NCBI GenBank assembly: GCA_021307315.1
Contig: JAJSPD010000015.1
Location: 797,172-861,171, forward strand
Length of the DNA stretch: 64,000 nt
Direction of reading: 5' to 3'
Source of the DNA: Bisporella sp. PMI_857
Taxonomy: Eukaryota; Ascomycota; Leotiomycetes; Helotiales; Helotiaceae
In this document: one piece after another, positions 22,831 to 35,745 of the stretch
How the letters are laid out: every line of letters starts with the position of its first letter
Position numbering within the stretch: position 1 is the stretch's first letter
Position numbers and translations under genes: made by a program
The notes under the pieces: model-generated
The model's database searches: none
The model's input: the letters and a program-made list of their open reading frames with translations, nothing else
Told to the model about the DNA's origin: nothing

Positions 22831-24607
22831 GGACCATCTACAGGCCCCGACCACCCCTTCTGCATCCACTATTGCGATTGTTCCTTCCAGCTCTCCCCAG
22901 CCGCCGCTTCAGCGCCTCCTGTTAGGGTCAGCCAGGCCCTGTGTGCTTATAGGCTGTTCAGGGCGAAGGTGTCTCAGGCTTTCGTCAGGGTGTGGGTGTT
23001 GTACCTTATTCTTGTGGGTGTGCCCAAACGCTAGTTGTCGGGCGACTAGGATTCGTTGGGGTAGCGAGTCCAGTAGGGAGAGCTGTGCTATTTGTATAGC
23101 GGCACCCCCCTCTTCCCCTCCCCTCATCCTTATCCCTCATCCTCAAAAGCCTCTCTTTAAATCTATCCCGAGCCAATCACCATTCAGTCGCCGCCTGTGC
23201 CCTCCAGCAGCCTCTTCCTCCTCTCAACCCCCCGCCCCTCTTAAAAAAAAAAAAAAGGCCGACCCACACCCCTTTTTCGCCATCATCCTGCCCTACAGCT
23301 ACAGCACTCTGCACCACTGCTAAGCAGCCGCCTACCGCAAAATACAACCCCCCCTCCCCTCCTCCTCCTCCTCCTCCCACCCCCCCCCCCCCCCCAGGCG
23401 AAGTCCTGACGGAGACTGCACCTGGACAGAACCGCACCCATTTCTCGGCGTGTGCCTCCTATATCCTTCCCCCCCACCACCGCAGAGTCAATCAGTTGTT
23501 CTCCTCGTCAGTTGTCGCTCCATAAAGGGCGACGAAGGGGAGACAAAAAAAAGTGAGGAGCTGGAGACAGACAACCTTTCCTCTCCACCACTCTTGCAAT
23601 CCTCTATCTCTAGCGAGGCGGGTAACCAACCTACCTACCTACCTACCTACCTTCCTTCGCTACACGCTTCGCTCCCTACACCTACGCGCCTCACCTGATC
23701 TGGTTTCGAGTATCGCGTTCCGTCGCGATTCCAGATCCAAGGTCTTCATTCTGGTGTCTTCGTTTCTCAATCCCCCATCGCTGTCAGCACAACCCGGCTT
23801 CTTCTCTTTTTCTTTCTCCCTCCTTATCCAACCACGTCCTGAGGTGCTGCCTCAGAGTAGCCGCAAAGTCGAAAAAAAAAAACCAAACTACTGTGAATTC
23901 CGAAATAGAATTCTCGGCAGCTGGCGTAAGGTTTTTGGGGACGAGGCTGCAGCAAATGATTGAGAGTAAGCGCAAACCCCCGAAGTTCTTGTTTCATTTT
24001 CACTATGGGGTCTCGTTTAAATATATTGAATGTGCCTATTGCCCAACCCTTTTCTATGTCCTGTTAAATTCCCCGAAAGTCAATCAACCCTCTTCTTTTT
24101 CTCCCTCTTCCTCGTCGAGAATAGGACAAGATTGAACGACAGGCCCATCTATAATTCACCCCTGCTTAGATGTGGTCGGCACGAAGTCCTCTCCCGACCT
24201 CGCAGGCTCTATGAAAAGAACACCAAGGTAGTGTGTCCCTTTCACTAAACGGCCCGCGCAGACAAGATGCCGTGTGTAACCTCAGCCTCCGTCCTAGCAA
24301 CTTGAACTTGGGACGAGCACTGCCTCCCCGACCACTGAGCTTCTGGTGGCTATTGCTATGGCTATGGCTATGGCTTTATTCATCGCGCTTGTCTAACATC
24401 ACCATTATTGGGATGCGCTCTAGTAGCCTAGCCTGCTTGATGCGAATTGCTACTACCACTTGCTTTCTTTAGTTGGGCTTGTTTTGCTCACAATCACCTT
24501 CGCTGCCCTTCGTCTCCTCCCTAGCCATCCGGAAAATTTGGGTACACCGACACTAACCACCATGCCTTACAGTTCTCATACCCAATAATTTGCAACTCAG
24601 TCACTTC
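22831..24607 (+). promoter_or_regulatory. Pyrimidine- and homopolymer-rich leader upstream of the NDT80-family regulator
   Basis: About 1.8 kb of strongly strand-biased, low-complexity sequence: poly-A at 23243-23256, CCT repeats and poly-C at 23349-23395, CTAC repeats at 23631-23652, and further CT-rich tracts to 23830. Many short upstream ORFs overlap it. Long CT-rich leaders are common at fungal regulatory genes, and this one runs directly into the first exon of the transcription factor. Promoter versus 5'UTR cannot be divided without transcript data. Confidence 0.45.
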
Positions 24608-26948
24608 ATGTGCTCGCAATCTGGTAACCTCCCAGACTTAGCCACTTACTCTGGCCACTCACCATCTTGTATTCTCGAGTCCGAACCGGATCCTGACAGT
24701 ACGTCCAGACAGGACCACCAGCCTTCACTTCCCTCTGATATGGGCATGCGATACATGACCATTCCAGCAACAGATGATGTGCGGTGAGTGTTTTTTTTTC
24801 CCCTTCTTATGGGCTATTGGTCCTTCGTTCTCGTTCTGCCTCAGCCACTACATTTAGGCACATGCATGCCGCGATTACTCCTGTGGTCGCTGCTCTGAGA
24901 GACTCCGGTTCAAGCGAGGCTCGTGCACCTCACCATTGGATTTTCGTCTCCATCGTGGGGTGTTCAAGATAGCCAGCGCACATTTACCCATTACCGTTAT
25001 TCTAGTCACCGGTCGCACTGCTTAAGCCGCAAGACCCTCAAACCGTTCTATGCAACAGCGGCATCACGCGAGTAGGCCCCGCTCCTTGTATAACGTAGGG
25101 TTGTGTTGGCTGTCATACATATGTAGTCCAGCTGGGCATCGTTCCCGAAAAGAGCATGGCAGCTCTAAGCATGGTGTTTCGTTGAACCTTGACTGCTGTT
25201 CAACACTCCGTAGAGCGGTGGCTGATTCATAGCTTAGATTCAACCACGACGCCGGAACAGCGCAACATTCCCCTGTATATTCGATAGAACCGACAGTTCA
25301 TTCATCAAATCCATCATCGACATTAGGATTCTTTCCGCCATATACGGCGAATCTTTACCAACCGTCGTTGGGCGGCTCCTCCTACACCAGCAGCGGTAAC
25401 TCATACTATTCCCAATCATCTTCCGTATTTTCTATGCCTGACATCAAACCCCGATTAGGCGCATCACTGTACGTTTCCTCTTCATGAAGTACCATGGTAC
25501 ACCACCGCCTTTGTGATCAGAAAATAATACCATATTGACACAGGCACTCTTCCCCTGGAATGGCACCTCCATCCAGATCACCACTCCCACATCCCACATC
25601 ACCAATAAGCGGAACCATTCGCCAGATATACAGCGCTGCACAACCCCACCATCTGAGGCGTGGCCCGGATATTCATTCGAGATCTCCATCAGCCCCCGGA
25701 GCTGTAAGTGGTGTGCCATTGTCTCCGTCCTCCGCCAGCGGATTCACAAGTCCCACCATGGAGAATTCTTTGAATAGCCAGAGCCCGCCACTTCAGCCTA
25801 CGGAGTTCATACACTCACTCCAAACCTCAGACGGCCAGCCTGTGCGGCCAGAAATATATGGAAAAATTGACAAAGGCTTTTTTATGGCTGATAATGACTG
25901 GACGTGCTATCGCAGAAACTATTTCTCTCTGAACTGCTCATATAGCCTAGTTCCAGCCGTACCTGTCACCAGTGTGCATTTAGTGCAATCCGGAGGAACG
26001 TCGTTTCCAGTGTACAGTTTTGCGTTATCAATCGCAGCGGTCGTAGACGGGCGAGATGGGAAAGCCATCGAGCTAGTTCAGCATACACCTAAGCGAGACA
26101 AAGGTCCCCAAGAGAAACCCGGACGGATAACATTATCTCCAAGGCCCCCGCCATCTTTGGGTATTTATGGCAGTGAGACTACTATGGGAGGCTCTAGAAG
26201 TATTTATGGAGATCAAGCATTCGGCGCAAATCCAGGACAGCCTCCAACGGAAGCCACATTTGAGCGCATACAATTCAAAAACGCAACGGCCAACAACGGT
26301 AAGCGACGAGCAGCACAGCAATATTATCACTTGTTGGTTGAGCTATTTGCAGATGTGGGAAATGCGCATCCCGAACGCTGGATAAAAATCGCGACACGAA
26401 TGTCTGCCCCCATGGTTGTTCGCGGAAGATCACCTGGACATTATCAAAGCGAGAGAAGGGGAAGCAATGCCAGCACAGGTCCAGGATCAGGAGGTGCCGG
26501 TGGAGCTGGCTCCTATACACCAAGTGCCGGCGCAACGCGAACTCCAGGTGACGTTACCATGTCTGGAACGTCATTGCTACCTAGCAGCAATTATGGATCT
26601 GGTTATGATGGACGATCTCATCATTACCGATCGTCAATTGCTCCTCTGCAGATTCCCATGGAGCCTACTCTTTCTGCGGAGGAAGCAAAATCTATCGAAG
26701 AGGCTCCTGGGTATATGTATTACCCTGGGCCAATCTATGAAGGCCATGAGGGCAGATTCGGCTTGCCAAGCGTGAGTGAATACGCACCCTCGAAGGTCAA
26801 GCAAGAATACAGTAGTCCTGGCTATGTGCTGCCAAGCTTGGCTAGCACTCAAGATTTCGGACGGCATTGCGGGAGATGGGAAGGTACACAAGAGAGCAAG
26901 GGATATTTCCCAACAGCCTTGATTCAGCAAGAGTTGAACATGACATAA
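24608..26948 (+). CDS. vib-1: NDT80/PhoG-family transcription factor (VIB-1/XprG type)
   Basis: Proposed exons are 24608-24783, 25238-25468 and 25544-26948; introns are 24784-25237 (454 bp, GTGAGT) and 25469-25543 (75 bp). This gives 603 residues, or 559 if the start is the ATG at 24740. The NDT80 DNA-binding domain is unmistakable: RPEIYGKIDKGFFMADNDW, CYRRNYFSLNCSYSL, FPVYSFALSIAAVVDG, GRITLSPRPPPS, and RAAQQYYHLLVELFADVG before WIKIATRMSAPMVVRGRSPG. The N terminus is Ser/Tyr/Pro-rich, and the C terminus is low-complexity with a YVLPSLASTQDFGRH tail. In Neurospora and Aspergillus this family controls heterokaryon-incompatibility genes and extracellular protease genes on starvation. The first exon and the long first intron are inferred from splice sites and frame and are less certain than the rest. 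Confidence 0.87.
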
Positions 26949-29900
26949 ATCACCCGCGACGCTTGTACCAATCTTACCAACTTCAAGCATTCCATTGGAA
27001 TCAGATCCACTCTCTTCTTGGCCGTGAGCCAAAGCATTGGGACAACACAGCACATTACACTCACAAACTCCATGATCCGTGAATTCACGCCTTGAAAACT
27101 AACAAGGCATTAGCACGGACTTCATTCCTCTTGCTTGGCATACGTATTCGCCTTTTAAGTCGTTGAGGCAGGGATTTCTACGAAGAAAACATAGGAAAAT
27201 TTGGCGTTAGAGTTTCGACTCTCGGACGGACGGGCATTGGGAGCACGGGAAACCATATTAGGCATTCAGAATACCACCACGCGGGAAGAAAAAGCTTTTT
27301 GTCTTTTTTTTTGTTCATCTTTCCTTGGCTTTCAGCTGGATTGGTTATGATGAGCAAGCCGAACACGGCTTGTGGGGAGGCATCGAAGGGGAGAGTGGTT
27401 TCGTTTTCGTTGTTGTTATCGAGTCTGTCGCAGTTGCCGTTGCCATTGTTGATGTTACTGGCTGATGAGTGGAGGAAGATATTTCCTATGCGGTTCCGTT
27501 GTTGTGAGGCAGCCTGTATTATGAGTTCAGGGACCAACTGGAAGGAGGGAAATGCGACTGATGAACGGAGGACATCGTAGTTAATATGAAAAGAGCGTTT
27601 ATGCTCTTTACCTGAACTCTGCGAGCTCCTAAGAGTGGATGAAGATACCAAACTAAGCCATAATTAGACGCCAAGCCACCTACAAATCTCCATATGCGCC
27701 ATTCAAGAACCTTAACGAGCATTACCGGGGCTTGAAGTCAAGAATCGCCAGTTGTACATGTCAATCAAGTGTTATATTCCAAGGAATATCCGTGCCAGCC
27801 AACCCAACTGTCCACAATAGCACCGCTCCGCACAGCACAGCACAGCACAGCACAGCACAACACGATCCGAGAACCAAACCATTCCACTTTCTTATCCTGC
27901 CATTCATTCAATGCTGCATCCCTCCCCTCTCCTAACCCTACCAGTATATTTCTCATCTCCCCCCGGCCCCGACTTTGCTCTCTCTCTCTCTCTCTCTCAC
28001 TCACTCACTCACTCCCTCTCTCCTACCATCTACCCCGTTCTCGGGTAGCCACCTTCAGATATACGCGGTCTCGCCTGGCAGACAGGCATACATACATGCC
28101 GGCAAGAGGTAGGTGGTGGAGGCGAGGGATCGTGCTTTGTCGAGCGCATGGGCCGCAGCTGGGCAAGCTCGGCTCGGTCTCTCTTTCGTGCCATGTTAGA
28201 GCTGCGCTTCATTAACACGTCGTTTTTATCTTTTTTCGAATTCGCGGCTGTGGGTATCCGCATGCGGGGATCGAAGCGTGGGCCTGTTGGGGTTTGCCGG
28301 GCTGTGATGGGGAGTTTGTCGGCGGGATTCGTCCTGGGTGTTTGAGGTTCGGTTGGTCGGTTCTTGGATTCTGTGGTTGTGGGTTAGGGTCGTTCTGTGC
28401 GTGTCTGGTAGTTAGATGCGTGTTTGCTTACCCTTCTCTATTGGCTGGGAGGAGAGGAGATGTCGAGGACGTGTTAGATGTATCTTGGGAGTCGCGGTGC
28501 GTCTTGCTGAGGCAGGCGAAGGGCTCGCGTCTTTGCGTGAAATATATGTCGTGTCTGCTTGGTTATGCGCCTGTCGTTAGTGGTTCTAGAAACCGGCTCT
28601 GCGAGCCCTCTATGCGGAAAGAGGGAGAACTGGTCGGGTGTAATGAGATTGCTTTCAGCTTTTGTTGTTCAGAAGGCTCTTTCCTTGTGAGGGTCCTAAA
28701 TGAATGAGGAACGCAACCTATCCCAGAGCTTGCATGTATGGTCGAGATTCGAAAGCTTCTAGTGGCTAATTCTATGGCAGTCGGTCGAGGAGCAAAGGGA
28801 CGGCACCGTGTTTTCAGCTTCTCCTTTTGGAGGATCTCTTGTGTGAAAGATGGTTTATAGGCCTTCCTCGCTGCAAGGCCATTTAAATCGTTCCCCGTTG
28901 GTGAACATGGTCAGTGGAAGCAAGTCCCATACGGAGATCACTCGGCAGCATCTGACGAATCTTTCTGTAAGGTTGCGCTTCTGCAAGCAAAGCTTTGTAT
29001 CGTACTGGCGCCCATGACGGATTAGATAGAGGGATGGAGATGAGAACGACAATGAGAGGACTGAGACACAGGAGTACCCTGGAGCTCGCAGCTTGACATG
29101 CCCATACTTATCCTCTTTCCTAGTATACGCACATCCTCAGCTAATGAAAGCTGCAGAGAACATCATTTTCTCCTGCAGGCCTACGCAGTTCTTGTGATAG
29201 TGATTAAGTATGCGCGCGATAGTGGGATTGAGATTAGAGGTAGGAAAAAAGGGAATGGTCTCTGGAATGTCGAGATTCTTTCCTGATTTTTGGCAACAAA
29301 GATTTACTTACACATCTAAGACCACGAACAACAGATGCCCTCTCCCCATTTTTCTTAGTTGCACAGACATAGCTTTTAACCAATGAAGTGGCCCTGGTGA
29401 TGGAAGCGGGAGGGGAGGGAATTGAGGTAAACGATTGGATGAAGTGTGTTAGAGTTTTTTCTTGTGTTACCATGCCAATGAATATGCACAACATTCCGAT
29501 CACTACAAGAGTCTCGTGATCAGGTGCTAAGATTACGTATTTCATCCGAACACTATGACGCAACAAAAGCTTCTATTAAGAAGGTCGGTTAGTGTGCATG
29601 TTCTATAAGACATGCTGGCTCTTGGTAATGCATCTGGAAACATTATATAAGTTAGCAATCCAGCATCGCTTGGAACAGCAGCCATGATGCGAGGTACACT
29701 CTACGATAAGTTGGGGTAGTATATCGTTGATGATTAATATTCGAATTTTGATATCTGTTATATCATACCAGATGAACATGTAGGTGAGCTGGCACTCCTT
29801 AAAACGGGAATTGACAGCAATGGCAAGAATGAGGCATACAGGAAAACCAGATGCTTTCACTTTTCCATAAAAAGCGCTTCTCGCAGTCTCGCCCACCAGG

Positions 29901-30791
29901 CTGTTAAAGCAAAAGCATTGGTTCTGTTTTCACATCATCCAGCCTTCGGACACTGGGCTAGACGAGTTATATTTGGCTGCGACATGCGTTTGACACCTCC
30001 AAACGCAAGTGAGCAATACACGATTGCCATGAACAAGCATTCAAGAACTAAAATGAACAAGATAGGGACCAAGGAAACCAACTTTCTTTTCTGGGTTCTC
30101 TGCTAACACTTGAAGGCATTTCTCCTGTAAATTAAACTTGAAACCTAAACTTCGAGCAATTGATCAGCTGCAAACACTGGTCCTTCTATCATAGGAGAAA
30201 CTATACGAAGATAAGGAAAACATCACTTGTTCCAAAAACACTCGTTTAGACTTCTAAACAGCCGTTCTACCTTCAACTTGTTTCCGAGCGCCACTTCCAG
30301 GTTATAGATTCGATTCCGTGCCCTCAAATATGAGTTCATGAGTCCCCGTTTGAAAAAATTGGAAAGCCTATTTAGGGAACCTGATATAGCCCCTTTTAGA
30401 ATCGAAACCCCATTCCAGGAACTGAGACCTATGTGTAGGAATTAGAACCGCGTGTACAAATCAAACTCTATCAACGTGCCTGTATAAAGGCACGGTCCAT
30501 GTCTCAAAAGCTAGGCAAGTATTTAACCACCCCGAATAAGGGATCGAGCAGCTATTTCAGCCCCCCGGAAGAAAATTTGCAGAATTTTTTCATATCTGGC
30601 TCGTTGCGCTTCGCTGCATTATATCAAGGAGAGCAAGGTTTTTAGACTTGCGCAATGCTGTTAACCTCCGCGATATCCCAATGAGAAAAGCCAACAGCCC
30701 ACTGCTCAATCCATTTTCTTTTTTGGCGAAAGTCCCCAACATACACCCCAACACGCCGCGGCCTTGTACATTGCTCACACTCCCTCAATGC
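26949..30791. other. Intergenic, no confident gene; microsatellites
   Basis: Holds the 3' flank of the NDT80-family gene and no convincing gene. A minus-strand frame at 27178-27651 lacks any domain. Simple repeats are a CACAG pentamer (27831-27859), a CT tract (27978-27998) running into CACT repeats (27998-28014), and CT-rich flanks. Frames after 28150 are low in information and overlap antisense frames. Confidence 0.5.
27831..27859 (+). repeat. CACAG pentanucleotide microsatellite
   Basis: About 5.8 copies of CACAG, in a region that also carries CT and CACT repeats 120-150 bp downstream. Confidence 0.9.
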
Positions 30792-31919
30792 TCACCTCGG
30801 GTTCCTCTCAATAGCATCGTCCCTCGAAAACAGCGGCGGCCACCACAGCCTCTCCTTCGTCTTGTCGATATTGAAGGTCCTTGTGAAACATATATTCTCC
30901 AAAAGCTCGAGTCGGCGCTGTCCCTGATACCAGATCCAGAAAATATGTTCCATGACCCAGTAGAAGGCGAACACAAGCTGAATCAGGGCCGCCTATATCC
31001 GCTCTGGAGGCTGCGGGTAGCCTACCGCGGCGTACAATTGGTGCACGTAGTCCCAGAATGACGCCCTGTGGTCGTCCGTCATGTTCAAAGCTTCGCCCTG
31101 GGTCATTGGAGGATGCTCCGGCAAGTCTGTTTGCGTTCCCGCCTCTGCTTCCTCGAGAAGAGCTCGTGCAACGACGGTGTGGCCATCCACCGCGTTACCG
31201 ACATAGATAGGATCGAAGATAGTGGAGTTGTCCTCGAGTTGAAGTCTTCCAAATCCAACTTTCGCGAGTCTGACTTCCATTAGCATCATCTAGGGATCCC
31301 CGTCGCTATAGATTCCTGGGATACGGAGGCAAACAGTTCGGAGTTCGCGCTCGTCGTTAGCCTGGAATCGATCGCTTGCGGCTATGACCATGGTGTCTGA
31401 TATTTCTTTGCTTAATTTGTAAGGATCGCCTTCTGTTAGTGGCGCCTGGACAAGAGGAGAATCCTCTTTGATTTCATAACACTCGCGGTTCTCATCATTT
31501 TCATACACGTCAGTGGAGGAGGTAAACACGTAGCCGACGACGGGCAGCTTCGGCCCCGCAGGCAAGCAGATTCTTGGTTCCTTCAACGTTGACCTTTTGA
31601 TATGGGATATAGCTAGGTGGATCCAGGAACGGGTCAAGTGAAGTGGTGTGAAAAATAATGCGCGGTTGTGTTTTCTCTAGGAGCTGGCGTACTTCAGCTG
31701 GCGAAGTGATGTCTCCGGCATGGTATGATGCTCCAGAATGTCGATTTGCGTTGGGATTGCGACTGAAGACAGCAGCTGTGTCTACCAACAGATCGTCCAG
31801 CATTTCGTGGATAAGATGGCGGCCTAGAAACCCACAGTCACCGGCAACGAGGACATTACCAAGAGATTGCTTAGCTTTCTGAGAGGGATGCTCTTGCTTT
31901 TGCCAATGTGAGAAGTCAC
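30792..31919 (-). pseudogene. 3beta-HSD / C-3 sterol dehydrogenase-like (NSDHL/ERG26-like) pseudogene
   Basis: Read on the minus strand, the sequence aligns in order with the extended-SDR 3beta-hydroxysteroid dehydrogenase family. It has the Rossmann motif VLVAGDCGFLGRHLI (near 31860-31815), then IIFHTTSLDPF and VNVEGTKNLL. The strand FTSSTDVY follows, then the catalytic YKLSK (Y-x3-K) and LRIPGIYSDGDP. Next come DPIYVGNAVDGHTVVARALL and a TRTFNIDKTKERL tail. Three lesions break it: a one-base frameshift near 31540-31555 between NLLACGAEAA and the next strand, and in-frame TAG codons at 31292-31290 and 30995-30993, both of which would read through in the same frame. No in-frame start codon precedes the Rossmann motif. 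The two TAGs are compatible with C-to-T or G-to-A changes in Gln or Trp codons. Confidence 0.8.
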
Positions 31920-33829
31920 GTCGAGCGGCCCCGAGTTGAAATATATATTTAATCTAAGAAATCGCACTCGTATTAAAGTTCATGTTGGCATGTTGGTTTA
32001 GATAAAAAGGAGTTCCAATAAACGCTAGCCAATAAAGTGTTGATCAAATCCTGGAGACCAACATTCGCTTGCGTGGCAAACATGTTCAACTTCAGCGCGA
32101 CCTATCCTTCGTATCATTTGAACCCGGAAATACTATCATGGATAATACTACTGGGCGAGAGCGTATACCAAAGCCGGTAGGTATTATTGCTATGGTTCTA
32201 CGAGCATCATAAGACCTTCCTTGTATCCTACATTGCCGTAGGTTGGCATCTACAACTCATAAAAATGGATGTCGATTGATCCATTCATTCAGGTATGTTG
32301 GCCATCCTTCTCGACGGGGGCAGAGGTCATCGCGCTTTCAAGCAAGGATCATTCGACCACCCAGATGCCCCCAGGCGCCATCTTGACGCTGGACATCTTT
32401 GAATTTATATGGATCGCGCCGGCTGCGGCAGCAAATCTGTTTATGAGACCAGGAACGTGGGAATATGTACCTCGTCCCACAACGCCCTTGGAAGATCGAG
32501 CCGCTGGCTGGATATGGACATGCATGTGGGTTGAAATTGCAGCCGCGTGAGTACCTCGATAGTTTATTGGGTTAGAACTGACGAAAATGGGGCTATGAGG
32601 TCGATTGTGATTGTAATGAGCTGTTTGGATCATCGTGCCTCAAGGCATCGAAGACGGTATTGAGTGGTGGAGGTTGAAATTGCAGTCCTCAGATAGTTTT
32701 GACCGTAATGACTTGGCTGGTGGGGGGGGGGATCTTGAAGCGTTAAGATTGATGCTTTTCTTGTCAAGGCTGCGAGGGCATATAAGTCCTACTTACTCCC
32801 AAGACTTCAATACAACATACTAACACTTCAGTGACACGTGAGCAGTAGTTGAAGGCATGATGAGCACCGTTGAAGCAAAAGCGGGGTAGCCAGGGTATTG
32901 ATCAACTTTTGCTGTGGCGTGATTGCTGTATTATATGAATGCTTCTTACCCAGGACGATGATGATGATGATATCTTCCAGCTTTTCGGGTATATGGTGTA
33001 TTTTAATTAATTCCCTGAGACCATCCTGACTTGAGAATGTAAATGTATAGTAAACAAATAACAGCCAGATCAGCCAGACCAGCCTGGCTCGAAGCCCCTC
33101 CACGCCTCCTTTCTTTTCGGTTAGAGCCCGTACCGTACCATGTGGGACAGGCCGTTGTGGCCTTTGCGCCATTGTGCCTGTGCCTGTGCCCTTTGTGCCA
33201 TTTATGCCTGTTGTGCATTTTGTGCCCCTGGCATGACGGCAAGCCTGTGCTAAATGACATAACCCTACTGTACCGTGGTCCCCATGCGAAAAAAGGTTAT
33301 CAGGCGCAATTTGCCGCCACCAGGGTTCCTAGCGCAAGCAAGGGTTTGGGATCGTTTACTGGACAGTGGTGGTGTTATCTACTGGTAGATTAATACTACT
33401 GTAGACTACGTACGATTGTACAGCATCTTGGATGATGATGAAGATGTGATTGCACTCTTCGGCAAATAACCCCCAGTGGGCTCCAAACCTAACGCGGAAG
33501 GTCCTTGGCAGGCACGAAGGCGCTAATTGCTTTCTGGGCTGCTGCTTCAGGTTAATGGGATATGCACTACCCTCACTGATAGTAGTAGTACTAGTAGTTG
33601 TAGTAGCAGTAATATAGTAGTACGGTACAGGCCGGTCCTGTACAGTTCTTTTATGTGCCATGGCCCGTTTGACTTTCCATTCACGTATCCCCCCCCCAGG
33701 CCTCGTGGGGCAATAAATTATGATAAAAAAAAGTACTTATATTCATCACATTCCCTTCCTTCCTCCCTCCCCCACGCCCTGGGTTTGTTGTCACTCACCG
33801 GTGGTCATCCCATTTCTAGTCCACACACT
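31920..33829. other. Intergenic, promoter side of the sedolisin gene
   Basis: No gene seen. Frames at 32269-32550, 33043-33393 and 33527-33829 plus lack domains. The last simply runs in frame into the sedolisin start and is low-complexity (AGT repeats near 33580-33620, C-run near 33690). Confidence 0.55.
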
Positions 33830-35745
33830 ATGAAGTTCCTCCTCATTGCGTCGCTTTGCGCGGTCGGCGCCATTGCCGGGACTTCCCAAGCTGGACTCGA
33901 TTACCGCGTATTCGAGAGCATCCCCGCGGCCCCTGCTCCATGGGTGGTGAAGGAGGATGCAGACATCGATTTGAAGCACAGTATTAAGTTACGCATTCAC
34001 TTGAAGAATCGTGATGTTGCGTCTTTCCAGCAAAAGGTGATGGATATCAGCACACCTGATCATCCGACATATGGCCGACAGTAAGTCTTGGATTATTGCT
34101 ATGGGCTATTGCATTATCAGACACAGTGCGAGTCACAGGATCTTGAATTGCCGTACCCACTACACAAGATCTGACCAGGCACTGACATCGCAATCCTGAT
34201 AGTATGACCCAAGATGAGATCAATGGCATGATCTCTCCCTCCAAGAACGCGTTCGACTCGGTTCTGGAATGGATTGTGTCGTTACAATTAGAGGGCAAGG
34301 CTCGGGTTGAAAATGATTGGGTCATTCTCACTGGTACTCTTGAGGATGCTGAGAAATTGCTCCAAACTAAGTATCAGCTATTTGAGAACCCAAAGACTGG
34401 AAAACTGGCCGCTCGAACCCTATCTTACAGTATCCCTGAGAAACTTTATGCCCATGTCGATCTCATTGCGCCCACCATCAAATTCCCAACCATGGCGCCA
34501 GAGGTCTCGGCCCTGCATGGGAATATCGCTGCCGAATATGTCTCCCAAGCCTTCACTGCTGCTTCTTCCGATTCTGATGTTCATGATGGCTTGGATGTGG
34601 TCGCGTGTAACAGCACAATCACTCCAGCTTGTCTCGAGGCTCTTTACAAATTTAAACACTTCCGCGCTTCGCGTAGAAATGGCAACGAAATTGCCTTGGC
34701 TGGTTTCCTTGAGCAGTACGCACAACACGATGACTTGGATCAATTCATTGGAACCTATGCTCCAGATCAGGCTGGCGCCAACTTCTCCACTGTTCTCATC
34801 AACGGTGGCTTAAACACCCAGGATAACGACAGCGATCAGTACCAGAAAATCGGCGAGGCAAATCTAGATGTCCAGTATGGCTTGTCATTGGCATACCCAA
34901 CGCCATCCACATATTTCTCAACCGCAGGGCGCCCACCGGAGGTTCCAGATTATGAGGTTGACAATGAGCCGTATCTTGAATTCCTTACCCACCTTCTCAG
35001 CCTGAAAAAGATCCCCCAAGTCATCTCAATCTCATACGGAGACGCCGAATGGACTGTTCCCAGATCATACGCCTACACGGTTTGCGATCTCTTCGCTCAA
35101 GTTGCAGCACGTGGCGTGACCTTCCTCGCCTCAAGCGGTGATGGCGGATCTGGCTCCGACTGCTCAGTGACTGATCCAACGAAGCTTCTATACACACCAG
35201 CATTCCCAGCCAGTTGCCCATGGATTACAGCCGTCGGCGGTACGCGCTACGTAGAGCCAGAACGAGCGGTCTCCTTCTCAGGCGGTGGCTTTTCTGATAT
35301 CTTCCCACGCCCTCCCTGGCAAAGCAACGCCGTGAACGCCTATCTCACCGCGCACCCTGATCCTGCATTCAGGCAATACTACAATATCTCCGGCCGCGCC
35401 TACCCCGACGTTTCTGCTCAAGGGGTGTACTACCACACCATCCTCAACGGCACCGACCGACTGCTCTCCGGAACAAGTGCCTCAGCACCAACATTTGCAG
35501 CCGTCGTTGCTCTCCTCAACAGCGATCGGATCTCTAATGGTCTCCCTGTCTTTGGGTTCTTGAACCCTTGGATCTACAGCAAAGGCGTGAGCGGATTGGT
35601 GGATATTACGGCAGGCAAGCAAAGCGGTTGTTGGCAGGTGCTTGGATCTGGTTTCCAAGCGGTTGCTGGCTGGGATCCCGTTACTGGTCTAGGAACGCCG
35701 AACTTTAAAAAGCTGAGGTTCGCGTCGACTGGGATCCAGAGCTAG
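33830..35745 (+). CDS. Sedolisin (MEROPS S53) tripeptidyl-peptidase, secreted
   Basis: Two exons, 33830-34080 and 34203-35745, with a 122-bp intron (34081-34202; GTAAGT donor, CTGAC branch). The product is 597 residues. Residues 1-17 form a signal peptide (MKFLLIASLCAVGAIAG), followed by a pro-kumamolisin activation domain to about residue 200. The peptidase domain has the S53 catalytic residues: E302 and D306 (GEANLDVQ), the oxyanion Asp D397 (ASSGDGG) and S509 in SGTSASAP. The calcium-site loop near the C terminus is present (DITAGKQSGC, GWDPVTGLGTPN). Such acid serine-carboxyl proteases release tripeptides from protein outside the cell, as with fungal SedB-type enzymes. The gene looks intact. 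Family assignment is firm; precise subfamily and substrate preference are not determined. Confidence 0.93.

Noticed and set aside
23177..23480. Gly-rich minus-strand ORFs opposite the CT-rich leader
   Set aside because: Pure products of CCT and poly-C repeats.
27178..27651. 157-codon minus-strand ORF downstream of the NDT80-family gene
   Set aside because: No domain, Asn/Ser-rich, no splice or start support, lies in the probable 3' untranslated region.
30305..30320. B-box-like GATTCGATTCC suggesting a tRNA
   Set aside because: No A box or cloverleaf can be folded around it.
34307..34813. 168-codon plus-strand ORF
   Set aside because: Out-of-frame shadow inside the sedolisin second exon.
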